DNA of 64,000 bases from Chlorocebus sabaeus (GCF_047675955.1 NC_132925.1:70685622-70749621), one strand, 5' to 3'; shown: positions 10,601 through 25,600, numbered from the stretch's first letter. Notes: generated by a model from the sequence alone, not told the origin. Made by a program: numbers and translations.

Positions 10601-13600
10601 ATAATACTCTGTGGTGGGATGCCAAAATGACAGTACCGTATCAAACATAAATACTCTAGCAGTGTGATAACCAAAGACTTATAGAAGGAAAGGGTTTATG
10701 GAGGATGGGCATTGGTTTTTGTTAGGTATTATAAATGTACCTATAAAAGTTTCCTAAAGCTTATTAAGTTTTGAAGCCATTATTTGCAAATGTGATATTT
10801 ACTAATTTTAAGTGTAAAATAATTGAAGATTAGATCTGAAGATTAGTCACCAAGCAACTTTAAGGACTGGCCCTGTTCTTTATTGCATTATAGTAATCTT
10901 TTACACAAAAGAAGAAAACTAAGGGTTTTCAATTTTACTCCTTGTTTTGCTTATTTAATTCATTGTAAGCCCCCTAAAGGCTCATTCTAATGAAAAAGAA
11001 CATGATATTAGGCCAGGCACGGTGGCACAAGCCTGTAATCCCAGCACTTTGGGAGGCCGAGGCAGGTGTATCACAAGGTCAGGAGATTGAGACTATCCTG
11101 GCTAACACGGTGAAACCCTGTCTCTACTAAAAACGACAAAAAAAAAAATTAGCTGGGCGTGGTGGCAGGCGCCTGTAGTCCCAGCTACTCGGGAGGCTGA
11201 AGCAAGAGAATGGCGTGAACCCGGGAGGCAGAGCTTGTAGTGAGCCCAGATCACACCACTGCACTCCAGCCTGGGCGGCAGAGCGAGACTCTGTCTCAAA
11301 TAATAATAATAATAATAATAATAACAACAACAACAATAATAATACTGGTTGAGCACATATTTATTGAGCCTCCTCCCCCATATGCCAAGCACCATTTTAG
11401 ATGCTGAAGATACAGCATTGAACAAATAGAGATGTTTGCATTGGTGGGGCTCACATTTTAGTTGAATGAAAAAGTAAGTATATAGTATGTCAAATGGTGT
11501 GAAGGGAAAAGGTTTACAAAAAGGTGCTGTTTGAGTACGAAGGTGAGCAAATGAGCCATACAGATATCTGTAGGAAGAATATTCTAGTTAGAATAGCAGG
11601 TACAAAGCTATGAAGTGGAGCACTCCTGTTTGTTCAAGTACTGCAAGATGGCTATTATAGCTAGAGCAGAAGTGGGTTGGGGGAGCAACCCACTGATACG
11701 GTTTTTGGAGACCGTATCAGAGAGATAATGGGAGATGGAGGAGCTTGGAGTGGATATCGCAAAAGACTTTGGAGGTTATTGTAAGTGCTCTGGCTTTTAC
11801 TCTGAGTCATGAAGTCATTGGAGAGATTTATGCAATGAGAGACTTGACTGACTTTTCACCTAGATCACTGAGGCTGATGCATTGAGAATAGACTAAGGGA
11901 AGAGCAGGGAGGGGGAAGAAACAGACTAATTAGGAGATTATTACAGTCCTCTAGACAAGAGACAATGTGACTTGGAACAGGATGGTAGCATTGGAGGTGG
12001 TGACAGGTGGTCAGATTATGGATATATTTTGAAGATGGAATCAACAGGATTAACTGATGGATTGGTGGTGTGCTGTGAGAGAAAGAGAGGAATCAAGGAT
12101 GATACAACAGAGTTTTTGCTCTGGGGGCGGGCACCTGGAAAGATGGAGTTACTGCAATGAGGAAGATCTGGAAAAGAACAGATTTGGTTGTTGTGGTTAG
12201 CAAGAGTGATCAAGTTTGGTTTTGGAAACTGTTAAGTCTGAGATGTCTGCTAGATGGTCTATATCTTATAAGATCATCTGAGATCACCAGAACAAAGCAC
12301 AAGGCTGCTCTGAATTCTAGCCAGTAAAGTAGGAGGAAAACTGAATGAACTGGAAAGCAATTTTTAAAAAGTGTTCAAATTCTCATGAGTGTGGTGACCA
12401 AATGAAGAACATGTTTTAGGGTGGAGGAAGTGACCCACCCCACCTAATACCTCAGAAAGGTAAGGTCAGATAGACTGAGAATTGGTCATTGGAGTTAGCA
12501 ACACGGAGGTTATTGGTGACTTTGACAAGTACAGTTTCTGTGGAGTGGTTGGGGCTAAAGTTTGAGAACAGTCAGGACTTTGAAAGCACAAATATGGATA
12601 AGTCTTAAAGATCTCTTGGTATATAAAGGGTTACAGAAAAATGGGGAAATTATTGTCAAGTTATTTAATCATCTAAGTAAACTGACCAAGACCAGAAAAT
12701 CAATTAGTTATTGAGACTTATTTTTTTCAGTTTTTTGCATCTGCTGGTAAATTTGAATATGGTTGTAGTATTAGAATTCATGGCATTGTTATTGAAACCT
12801 AACAGGTTTTTTGTTTTTTGCCTTTCCCTACTTTTTAAATTGCTTGCTCTTGACTCAGTGTCTTTTAAGATATTCCTTTTACATATACAGTCTACCTATG
12901 TGTGTGTTTTTATATGTCTTATAATAGTTACCATTTCTGAATTGTGGCATGCTTAATGTTAAGTAAACTAAGATAAAGCTTGTAGGAATTGCTTTTAATA
13001 ATTATTTTGAAAAAATAATAGCAAGCATAGTAAAATTAAAGTATCCATCAATAGCAGTGAAGCAACAAATTTTACAGATGTGTTTATGGAATTATATACA
13101 TATGTAAAATAGTTTTAATCTGTATAAATTTTGAGTTGTTATCTTTTGGTTATAGATTATTTGAAACTGAATGATTGTACACTTTTGACCTGTTCAAGAA
13201 CTCTGAATTTTATATACCTGGCAAGACTCTTTTTCAGCCATTGAATATAATTACACAGAATTTATTACTGGGAATTTGTAGACTTAAGACTACATTGAAA
13301 ACAAATATTAGCATTTTTAAATGTGAGGAAACTTCTGCTTAATTGGATTGTTTTTGTTCCCACAGGCCTTGTCTGGTTTTAGACAGATTCATGTTATAGA
13401 TATGGACACTATAGATGTTTCCAATCTAAATAGGCAGTTTTTATTTAGGTAAGTTTTAATATCTTAGTGGTTTTCTTTTTTTAAGCTCTGATAATCATTT
13501 GAACTTGTACATTGCAGTTTACTAATTTTTAAAAATGACTGAGAGGATAATACTAATTTTATTTTTAAAAAAACAAAACTACTACTCCCATTTTAGGTAA

Positions 13601-16600
13601 AGTTTTGTAAGAAAATTTTGGGCATCTTGGTGATAGTAGTTATGTAAACAAATACATGTTTTTGTTTTTTCAAAGAGGTCTTCTTCCAAAGATTTATGTG
13701 ATTTTGGGGAATATCCTCAGGTTAACTGTGCTCTGAAGAAAGAAAAGAACAGTAGCTCTTCTTCTAGTTGATGTCAGAAGAGAATACTGGCTGGAGTATT
13801 AGGCCCTAGTGAGAGATTGGTGGGGATTTGTGAGCCAAGGTTTGAATGGTGACTAGAGCAATAAAGTTGGGAAAGAGTTTGAGCTTTTCCTACAAGGGGA
13901 AAGAAAATGGAAAATCGAGGAGAGAAAAACCAGAACTAGTTGGAGTGGAACAAGGGATGGTTACCTTAGGCATATATGGAATATAGAGAACATCAAGGAG
14001 TGATTTGTTAAAGATGAGTTTAAGAACAGAAGTAGAGGCCAGGCATGGTGGCTTTTGCCTGTAATCCCAACACTGGGAGGCTGAGGTAAGAGGATTGCTT
14101 GAGCCCAAGAGGCAACAAAGGGAGACTTCGTCTCTACAAAAAAATAAAAAAATTAGCCGGGTGTGGTATTGTGCACCTGTGGTCCCAGCTGCATAGGAAG
14201 CGGAGGTGGGAGGATCGTTTGACCCCAGGATCTTGAGGCTGCAGTGAACTGTGTTCATGCCACTGTAATCCAGTCTGGGCAACAAAGCAAGACCCCATCT
14301 CAATAAATAAATAAATAAATAAATAAAACCCGAAAAACGAAAACTGAAGTAGGCCATGTATCCAGACATGAAGAAATGTTCATTCATGAATTTAGTTTGT
14401 AATATTGAGGGGGTTTGAGTAGCTTAGGTAAAAGTGTGTATTTGTTAGTTAAAGGATACAGATACATAGAGATAAGGACTTTTATTTTCTCTCTCTAGTT
14501 AGTAAGTTTGCGTCTGTTACTGACAGTGCTCAAATTGTTCTGGGTATATAGAATAAAGTTGAGCTAGCCAAAAAGGTAACATTAAATTTTTGGATAGGCA
14601 TAAAACCTCTACATTATCTTTGTGGAATATCTTAATGAGACTGAAGTATGGATTAAAATAAGTCAAGTTAATGAAGTGTAATTGCAGTGTGACCTTTATG
14701 TTTAACTCGTAAGCTTTATTTTTTGTTTGTTTTTTAACCCTTGAAATTTCCCTTCTCTATAGCAAAGTTTGTGGGCTCTGTCCAGCTTGTCAAATTTTGA
14801 GTTGTGAATGCTCTGAAAAAGATACCACTGAATTGATTGGTTATTGATACAGGCCATACCCTTTAATTTGTGGCTAAAATGGTTGAAGATGGTAATAATG
14901 ATATGTAGCAAGTACTTCTAAACTATCCATATTATTCATTTAATCTCAGCAACCTCAGGGTAGATTCTTGTGTTCAACGTTAAGTAATTTGGGCAGAGTG
15001 TCCTGCAAGGATGATGTGTGTGAAAGGCCATTTTATTGAGGTGGAGCAATCTGATCACTTCATCCTGGAATGCTAAATTAACAAACAGTTCCCAGAAACC
15101 ATCTAGGAGTTCTTTTGTTTGGGATCTGCTGTAAAAGCACATAGAATATATTACTTAAAATAATCTTAGAAGTCTGCTTTATCCCTTTTACATACCTAAG
15201 GAGCTTTCTGTGTGCAGAGCCATTGAATGCAATACTGAAATTAAGTTCTTTGATTTATGACAGGGCCTTTTCTATGTAAGTTAGTACAAAGTGAGGATAA
15301 AACATTTACCAAAAGTTTTGAATCAAAAAAGAACGGTGCTTTAGCCTGGCACGGTGGCTTATGCCTGTAAGCACAGCACATTGGGCGACTGAGGTGGGCG
15401 GATCACTTGAGGTCAGAAGTTGGAGACCAGCCTGGCCAACGTGGTGAAATCCCATGTCTGCTAAAAATACAAAAATTAGCCAGGCGTAGTGGCTCATGCC
15501 CATAGTCCCAGCTATACTCTGAAGGCTGAGACAGAAGATTTGCTTGAACCTGGGAGGCAGAGGCTGCAGTGAGCCGAGATTGCGCCACTGCACTCCAGCT
15601 TGGGCAACGGAGCGAGATTATGTCTCAAAAAAAAGAAAAATTGACATGCTAAAGTGTTTTTCTTTGAAATTCCAGATTTTTTTTCTATTAAGCACACGGT
15701 TTATTATTTTCATTTATTTTAAAAGTATTTTCTCTCTGCCAGATATGAAGGAATATGAAGAGAGTAAGAACATGGTCACTTTCATCCAAATAATAGTCTA
15801 GTGGGTATCATAGACGTGTATATAACAAACAAATATGTTATGAAAAAAGTAATAATGTTCTTATTATATACGTGGAGTGATTTCTCTGAGGAGAATATGG
15901 AAATATTAGGAAAGAAAATACCATTTGTATAGAACTTAGAGGAGGAAATTCATATCCTTTCCTATCCATATGTGTGGTTATTGTTTAAGAGTGACCTTTT
16001 GAGGCTTTATATATTCAGCTTCTTTGATATAATAGTAACATTTGCAATTTTATCTGACACTTTTGGAATTATTCTTTCTTTAAAAACATGGTGCTGGGCG
16101 TGGTTTCTCACGCCTGTAATCCCAGCACTTTGGGAGGCTGAGGCAGGCGGATCACCTGAGGTCAGGAATTCGAGACCAGCCTGACCAACATGGCTAAACG
16201 CTGTCTCTACTAAAAATACAAAAACTAACTGGGCATGGTGGCAGGCGCCTGTAATCTCAGCTACCTGGAGGCTGAGGCATGATAATTGCTTGAACCTGGG
16301 AGGTGGAGTTTGCAGTGAACCGAGATCGTGCCACTGCACTCCAGCCTGGGCAACAGAGTGAGACTCCATCTCAAAAAGAAAAAAACATGGTTACAACTTC
16401 TTTTTTTTTTTTCCATTTTATATAGGGTTCAGTGAGATTTTTTTTTTTCATGTAGCTCCTTAGGGGACACAAAGTTTGCTGCTTAATCAGCACACACAGG
16501 AAGAAGGGGATAAATGAAGGTTCTTGCATCCCAAGGATGAATCTTATTGTGTATATTTCAGCCAAGACCTGCGGAGTAACACCATAAGGTTCTGAGCTCT

Positions 16601-19600
16601 AAGAGTGGGATAATTTTTTACAGTGGAAAGTGGCCAGGAATTATAGCATTATTATACTTTATCTGGGAGGAAGAACACTGTTCAGATTTTCACTTAATTA
16701 AAGCAATACTTAATTAGACTTGTCATGTTAATTTGGACCTTCAGCAAGCGTTGACATTTAAGGTTAAGTGACCGTTTACCAAAAGTTATTACTGAAATCA
16801 AAATACTTAGGCAAAAATATTCCTTCTAAATTTCCTATAAGTAAACTTACTGTGAATTCATTTTTATGTTTGAAAATAAATTTTGTAGATCATATAGATT
16901 TATAATATGAATTATAATTTAAATATTTTTCCTGTAGGCCTAAAGATATTGGAAGACCTAAGGCTGAAGTTGCTGCAGAATTTCTAAATGACAGAGTTCC
17001 TAATTGCAATGTAGTTCCGTATCCTTTTGACAAAAAGAAAATTCTTAATTTTTAAAAGCTTTTTTCCTTTATTATAAGAGATATTTAAAAAAGAATACAG
17101 ATAAGCAAGAGGGAAAAAAAAATCAGCAGTAGTAACTTTATTACCGAGATAACTGCTGGTAACATTTTGCTATCTATTCTTCCAGTCTTTTCTTTACGGT
17201 TCTATAAGTATTTTTTTGGCCCTGATTTTTAACTTAAGTTTATAAAGCCTGTTTCATCATCTACTTTATTTTGCATTATTGCCCTTAATCAGTATCAATT
17301 ACATATCTCCTTTACTAGAGTGTAAATTCCTAGACTGGATCCAATTAATCTTTGTTTCCTTATAGTAGCAGACAGAATAGACAGTCAATATAGTATTAGC
17401 CAAATGGAAGGTACTTGAGAGTAAATTTATTTTTACAATAAATATGTCTTTAAAAAGGAGTATTTACACTGTAGTTTGAATTTAGATCTGGAGAACTTTT
17501 GGCATTTTATAGAAAGTCAGAAGATGTGATTTCTATGTAGGAAGTCCCACAGAATTCAAAATCAACATACCAGTGAACTTGTGAAAACTAACGTTAAATA
17601 CAATGCCATTTACAAGTGCTTACAAATAAAAATAAATACTTAGATGTAAACTAACAAGCTAAGTAAGATTTATATAGTGAAAAACTACAAACTGCTGATG
17701 AAAAATCAAAGAAAATCTAAATAAATGGAGAGATAGTCCATCTTCAAAGATTGGAAGATTAAATATAGTAAAGATGTCATTTCTCTGTAAATTTGTATAC
17801 ATATATACCATAGTTTCTATTAAAATCCCAGCAAAATTGTCGATACAGATGATCTTCTTCTAAAATTTACATAGAAAAACAAAGGAATACCTACTACAGT
17901 TCTGAAAAAGAAAGTGGGAGGAATCACTATCCAAATTGTAGACTTCTTATATAGCTGTAGTAATCCAGACTCTGGCATTATCAGAGGGATATATAGATGA
18001 CTAGAACAGAATAGGGAAGCCAGAAATAGCCCCATATAAGTATGGCCAATTTGTTTTTGATAAAGATGCAAAACAGTTCAATGGAAGAAGCATAGTCTTC
18101 AACAAATCGTACTGGAGCAATTTCGTATCCATAGGCAAAAGATGAATTTTGACCTAAACATCTTATACAAAATTAACTCAAAATGGATTATAGGTGTAAA
18201 TATAAAATGTAAAATGGGCCAGGCATGGTGGTTCATGCCTGTAATTCCAGCACTTCGGGAGGCCAAGGTGGGTGGATCACTTGAGGTCAGGAGTTCGAGA
18301 TCAGCCTGGGCAACATGGTGAAACCCCATCTCTACTAAAAATACAAAAATTAGCTGGGCACAGTGGCATGTGCCTGTAATCCCAGCTACTCAGGAGGCTG
18401 AGGTGGAAGAATCGCTTGACCCTGGGAGACTGAGGTTGCAGTGAGCCGAAATCGCACCACTGCACCCCAGCCTGGGTGACAGAGTGAGACTCCATCTCAA
18501 AAAAAAACAAAAACAACAACAACAAAAAAACATAAAATGATAGAACTTTAGGGTTTGGTGGAGAGTGCTTAGGTCAGCTACATCAAAAGCAAGACCTGTA
18601 AAAGGTGGGGCATGGTGGTGCAGATCACTGAGGAAGCAGTGAGCTTTTGTCACACCACTACAGAGTCCTGGCTGTTTGGGAGGCTAAGGTGGGAGGATTG
18701 CTTGACGCTAGGAGTTTGAGGCTATAGTAGGCTGTGGTCATACTGTGAATAGCCACTGCATTCCAGCCTGGGCATGATGTAGTGAGTCATCATCTCTAAA
18801 AAATTAAAATAATTTTGTGTAAAAGCATGACTAATACAAGGAAAAAATTGCTACAATGAACTTCATCAGAATTAAAAACTTGCTGTGTGAAAGACCGTCT
18901 TAAAGGGATGAAGAAAAGCCACAGACTGGAGAAAATACTTGTAAAGCATCTGACAGGACTCATATCTAGAGTATATAATGAACTCTAAAAACTCAACAGT
19001 AAAAAAAAATTCAATTAGAAAATAGACAAAAGATAGGAAGAGCTATTTTACTAAAAATGATGACAAAAGCACATGAAAAGATATTTCACATCAAACCAAG
19101 ACCACCATGAGTGATACTGTTATACAGCTATTAGACTAAAAAAAAAAGCCAGTGTCAAAAGGTCGTATATTACATGATTCTATTTATATAATATTCTTGA
19201 AATTACAGAATTACAGACATGGCTGGGTGTGGTGATTCAGGCCAGCACTTTGGGAGGCTAAGGCGGGAAGATCACTTGAGCCTGGTTGTTTAAGACCAGC
19301 CTAGGCAACAAATAAGACCCTATTTCTGTAAAAACTAGAAAAATTAGCTGGGCATGGTGGCACATACCTGTAGTCCCAGCTATTTAGGGGGCTGAGGCAG
19401 GAGGATCAGTTAAGCCCAGGATGTGGAGGCTGCAGTGAGGTTTGATTGTGCCACTGCACTGTAGCCTCGGTGACAGAGTGAAACTCTGTCTCAGAAAGAA
19501 AAAAAAAATATAGAGATGGAGCACAGATTAGTGGTTACCAGGGACTACGCATGGAGGCGAGGAATGGTCTGACTGACTATAAAGACATAGCAAGAGAGAG

Positions 19601-22600
19601 ATCTTTGTTGTGGTAGAATAGTTATGTGTGTTGCCTGAGGTGGTGGTTACACAAATCTATGTGTGTTTAAATGACAGAATTATAAACACACATTGTACCA
19701 ATGTTCTGTTCATGGTTTTGGTACTGTACTATAGTAAGATGTAACTGGGAAAGGTGCATGGTACCTACCTATACTGTCTATGCAACTTACTGTGAATCTA
19801 TATTATTTCAAAATAAAGAGCTTAAAAATGCAAATACAGGCCCCTGTAGGGAAAAAGGAAGAATTGAGTTGGTGGGGGTGGGTTGGTTAGTGGGGGGCAC
19901 TCAGTCTATCCCCATTATGTGGGTCTGGGAAACTGGGTATTTTCTAGAAATCCAGATTGGATTTCTTAGTCTGACTCTTGGTTCCCTGATTGTTATTCCT
20001 CCACTGTTTGCGTTGTTTGTTTTTTGACCTCTTTGTGGCTGTAGCTTCGGTCTCCTGCTTGCCTAGTATTCGAAGGGAATAGAGGTCTGAATGGCTGAGG
20101 GCTAGAATTGAAATTATTGTTCATAGCTTTATTTGTAGGCAAGAATTAAAAATCTAGAGGAAGCACGGATTGTCCCTTTTTTCTCTGTATTGCTCTTAAA
20201 AAATTTATAGTGGACTATTTATCTTCACTTTAGAGAAGTAGCATAATTTATAAATTATTAAACAATTGCTCCATGCATTAGAAAAATTAAAACAAGTTTT
20301 TGCACACATGTGCTATTAAAACATTAAGTGCTATATTGACTCACCCACAGTCAATTTTGAATGGGGTTTCCTTTTTAGCCTCCAGGGATGGGAAGACTGG
20401 CAAGGGTTTGGTAGGGTAACTTGAAAACTGAGTTAAATGAGAAAGGTAGAAAAAATTCATACTTTGTCTCCTCCCCACAAAAAATAAAAACAGTAAAATC
20501 TTTACCACCTGAAAAAGCTTTGAAATTTTGTGTATGTTAAAAAAATGAGCTTTGCAGTAACTCTTAAAATCACCGAGCAAATAGGAACTATAATGTGCAT
20601 CTTTCCTTCACTAAAACATTTATTGCATCTCTTCTTGATGCTGATGATTGAAGATACACATTCTGCTTTCCTGGGACTTATGGTTTTATACAAAAACCAA
20701 AGCAAAGTAGAAAGTATACCTCCTACCAAAGGCATAAATATAATGATATGGGGTTCAGGAATGAGAAAAAGTAAGTAGTTAGGGGAGGAATGGCAGAAAA
20801 GTTTTGTCAGAAAGGAGAGTTGTGTTCATTTAGTCAGATTCCTTGAATTCCACTGATGTGAACATTGATTACTTACTTCTTGTTTTAAATATACGCAGAG
20901 TGTGTTCCTTATGGCATTGTCAAATTCATTTTTAGAAATTAAAACTTAGCCGCTTAAGTTCCTTTACTTATATTCAGACATTTCAACAAGATTCAAGATT
21001 TTAACGACACTTTCTATCGACGTAAGTTTTTTACTTGAAATTAAATGCTCACTAGATTCTTAGAATTTTTTAGTTGGTAGCTGTTCGAATATTGCTAGCT
21101 ATTTGAAGGCTGTTTCTTCACTTGCTTTCCTCTCTCACAGTTGGCTTTTCAGTAATGTTGCTGATAGACTGAAAAGAGAGTGCTAGTTTTAGCTGACATG
21201 ACTAGCTACAATTTTCTGTGCTGACCTGAATGAGAGTTCACTCAAGGAATAGGAACTCTGAGAGCGTATGTGGGATTACAATAAAAAGTGCTTGTGGTTT
21301 TTTGTTTGTTTCTTAGAAAGTGCAAATTATTTTTTGCAAGTGCTTTTTTTTTTTTTATTAGTAAACTTTATTTTTTAGGACAGTTTTATGTTTACAACAA
21401 AATTGAACAGAAAATTTTTGAAAACTTGGGTTCTCATAGAGCTTGGAGCTTCCTTTTCCCACAAACACACAACCTTCCTAATCAACATCCTGCACCAGAG
21501 TGGTACATTTGTTGCAGTTGATGAATCTACATTGAAAGATCATCATGCAACTGCATATTTAAAAACTAAAGTTGCTTTTTTTTTTTTTTTTTGTAGAATT
21601 TCATATTATTGTATGTGGACTGGACTCTGTCATTGCCAGAAGATGGATAAATGGCATGCTGGTAAAGACTTTGGTTTTGTTATAGTTCTCTGAAGTTCTT
21701 GCTGCTGTGCTTCACATCCCCAAAATTAGAATTGATATCATATTTTTGAAAAATCAGAGTTTAATTTTGAATTAAGTATATTTACTTCATTGTTTATTGC
21801 CAGTCATTGGTTTTCAGGTGAAGACACAAATTGTTAATATTATAATCCCTTGATTTGATACATTGGTATTCAGTAGCACAAGCGACTCATAGGATTCCTT
21901 GAAAGCATACTTCTTCTTTTGAATTCTTATCCCCTTCTCCTTTAAAGCCCTTCAAATTGTTTTCCTAGATATCTCTTCTAAATTATGAAGATGGTGTCTT
22001 AGATCCAAGCTCCATTGTCCCTTTGATAGATGGGGGGACAGAAGGTTTTAAAGGAAATGCCCGGGTGATTCTGCCTGGAATGACTGCTTGTATCGAATGC
22101 ACGCTGGAACTTTATCCGCCACAGGTAATCAAAAAAGCATCTGTATTTCTTTTATAGTATCTTGGCATGGAATTAGGGATTAATTATTAAGTCTAGTTAA
22201 TATTTAGAATATTTAATTAGAGGTAGCTGTATTTTAAAAATTACACTAAGAAGAAAGATAAAATATGAACTTCTGCTCTATTTGAGGAAAGATATGAACC
22301 GAGTACCTTGTTTTGATACTATTCTGTTTTCATACTTTATTTGTATTTTTTTTTTGGGGAGTAGATATCAAGTAGAATTACAAAGCTGTATATTGATGTC
22401 GAGCTGTAATCTATGTGGTTTTCACCTGTATTTATTTCAGGGAAATAAAGATACCAGGGATGAGAATGATCTTTCCAAGGATGGGGCTTTTTGATTTACA
22501 TACCCACTTTAAAGAACAGTTGAAATTTTGAATAATAAATGTAAACAATTTTATGAGTATTCACTTGGGATTCACTTAGCTCTGAATTTGCTTTTGTTTT

Positions 22601-25600
22601 GGTTTGTTTTATACTTAAATATTAGGTAAACATAACAAGGTCTTCATATTTGAGAATCTGTTCAGTATTTTTCTTCTCATAGTCTAACAAAGCTTAAATT
22701 TTATATACCTTGTAAATGTAAGGCAAACCTGTCTTTATAGGCACGTCAACCTAAGTGAAGTGACTCAGATAATCTATATTAGTTTGAGAGGCATTTTTAA
22801 TGGTATACAATATTTTGAGTTGAAACAAATTATATGAAACTGTTAAGAACTAGATCATAACTGGAAGTTGCATTTTTAAATAATTCATCATTTAAAATTC
22901 ACTAAAAAGGACAAACTGTGGTTTTAGGTTAATTTTCCCATGTGCACCATTGCATCTATGCCCAGGCTACCAGAACACTGTATTGAGTATGTAAGGATGT
23001 TGCAGTGGCCTAAGGAGCAGCCTTTTGGAGGTAATAAACCTAATTTAATAATCTAGGATTACATAAAATATGTATTTTTTCTATATTATTCCTTTGGATA
23101 ATTTCATTAAAAACATATTGTTTTATGATTACATATTCCTGTCTTTTCTCTCTCTCTCTCTCTTTCTCTCTTCCTTTTTTTTTTTTTAAACAGAAGGGGT
23201 TCCATTAGATGGAGATGATCCTGAACATATACAATGGATTTTCCAAAAATCCCTAGAGAGAGCATCACAATATAATATTAGGGGTGTTACGTATAGACTC
23301 ACTCAAGGTAAGTCAGCGAATTGTCATGAATTATGATGTTGGGATGACTTAGGGCTGGGATGCTTTCAGGAGAATAATTGGTAAGTGAGTTTAGACAGTA
23401 CCGTCCACTTGAAGTTCAGTAAAGGTACCATGTAATTATAGTACTTATTAGCTAGGGGGAATTTAATAAAATTATTGAATCTTACTTACTTAGGCTGTAA
23501 GTCATCCAAGTCAAACTGTCCACTTTATCTTCCTCTGAATTCATGACCTCCTAGAGACAGTCTGTTTCACATTTGGACAGGACTGTTAGGCAAGTTTCTA
23601 TATATTGAACAGAAATTGTCTTCAGGCCAGCTGCAGTGGCTCATACCTGTAATCCCAGCACTTTGGGAGGCTGAGGCAGGCGGATCACGAGGTCACGAGT
23701 TCGAGACCAGTCTGACCAACATGGCAAAACCCTGTCTCTACTAAAAACAAAAATTAGCTGGGTGTGGTGGTGCATGCCTGTAGTCCCAGCTACTCAGGAA
23801 GCTGAGGCAGGAGAATCGCTTGAACCCAGGAAGCCGAGGTTTCAATGAGCCTGAGATTGCGCCATTGCATTCCAGCCCAGGCAACAAGAACAAAACTTCG
23901 TCTCCAAAAACCAAACAAACAAAAAAATGGAAATCGTCTTCGGTTTGGTCTGAGTGTTGTCTCATTACCATATACAATCTAATTCCCTTTTAAGTAATAA
24001 CTTTTAACATATTGAGGACAGTGATCACATCCTTTGCACATTTTTATCAGTGCCATAAACCTCCCTAGTTACTTCCTTTAACCCAGTATTAGTTCATAAA
24101 GGAATAATTGAGACTGGGTAATTTATTAAGGAAAGAGGTTCATTTGGCTCATGGTTCTGCAGGCTGTGTGAGCATGGCACCAACATCTACTTGGCTTCTG
24201 GTGAGACCTCAGGAAGCTTTTACTCATGGTGAAAGCTAAGGGAGATGGCAAGGTATGTCATATGACAGTAGAGGGAGCAAGAGAGAGGAGGGAATACCAG
24301 GCTTCTTTTAACAACCAGCTCTTGCATGAACTTAGTATCGCAGGGAGCGTACCAAGCCATGCATGTGGGATTTGCCCTAATGGTCTAAACACCTCCCACT
24401 AGGCCCCACCTCCAACACTGGGGATCACATTTCAGTATGAGATTTGGAGGGGACAAATATCCAAACTATATCCAACCCTTTGATATGTTGTACAACTTCA
24501 GGTTCTCATGTTGTTTTTCTCTAATCATATTCCAGCTATCCATATTGGTTAACTGGAATATAGTTAGAGAAAACAACTTTTCCTAATTGTTCAGGCCAGC
24601 ATGCAGCATTATGTGACTGGTCTTATTTTAGATAATAGACTTCTGATAACTGATGCAGTCTTAAAGGAGAGCAGGTATTTATGTTATTGTTTGTTCGTTG
24701 TTTACATTGATGCTGTACTTTCGATTCTTTGATGTTACTAGCCACTGAAAGCTGGATGTTTTGTCCACATATACAATTGCTAAGCCACATCTGCCTATTA
24801 TAAACTTGGCAGTTTGGGGAGTATCTTTTTTTTTTTTTTTCTTAATATCCAAGTATAGGTCCTTGCAAATATATTCTTAAAATTCAACCTGCTTTTTTCT
24901 CTTTATATGTATTCTGCCAACTTACCTGGTGTTTCTAGTTTCCTGTTTTGATAATTATATCTTTTATTTCTTTTTCAAATAATTGACTAAAAATTGTACT
25001 AAGACTGAACTGTCTGAGAACAGACATCTGAATCATACTTCTGGCCAGGCCCTTTTAGGTTTATCTCATTCTGTTCATCAGACCTCCTTGAGTACTTTGT
25101 ATTTCTTTATCTTGTTCACGAGGATGTCATGAAAAACCTTTCCAGATCCTCTCCTGAAGCCTAGGTATACTATCTTTTGCATTTTCCTGAGTTGCTAAGC
25201 TAGTCATAGTAGCCAAATGAGGCTACTCCAACATGATTTGTCTAGTAACCAGTCATGCTCAATTGTAGTGACCAATGTTTCCAATCTAGTTACAGTTTCC
25301 TTTTTTAGAATTTTGCCCAAGATCATAACGAAGTTCACCAGAATGAGCTTTGTCTTCTTTTTGAAAATCTGCCATTTCTCTCCTGTTATTGTTTCCTTAT
25401 ATTTACTGATCTCATAACATCATTTTAAAATTCCATTTTATACTTCATCCTTGTTGCCCTCTGCATTCTCACTACACTGACCTGCTTTGTGTTTCTTGAA
25501 CACACCAAGTTCATTTGTACCTTAGAGCTTTAATACTCCCCAGTTCCTTTCCTTGGATCCCCTCAGGCTGACTCCTCATCCCTTAGGTGTCTGCTTAGCT

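Larger units (their letters stand above)
17480..19830 (+). mobile_element. Truncated L1M LINE, interrupted by Alus, UBA3 intron 6
   Basis: Sense-strand sequence degenerate with L1 ORF2 (for example aatcccagcaaaattgtcg, ccaattttgtttttgataaag-like, ctcaaaatggattataggtg) followed by an L1 3' UTR ending near aataaagagctt. It is heavily mutated with no intact frame, and split by Alus at 18216, 18606 and 19221. Confidence 0.7.
17019..20977 (+). other. UBA3: UBA3 intron 6, U12-type (minor spliceosome)
   Basis: The donor GTATCCTTTT (17019..17028) matches the U12 consensus RTATCCTTTY. Near the 3' end TTCCTTTAC (20959..20967) resembles the U12 branch consensus TTCCTTAAC, with its A (20966) 12 nt before exon 7, within the short window typical of U12 introns. 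The intron is of the GT-AG subtype and spans nearly 4 kb filled with an L1 and four Alu insertions. Confidence 0.92.

Noticed and set aside
13890..14387. 165-codon minus-strand frame
   Set aside because: It is mostly reverse-strand Alu translation ([14 protein letters not shown] phrases); the same applies to most other intronic frames.
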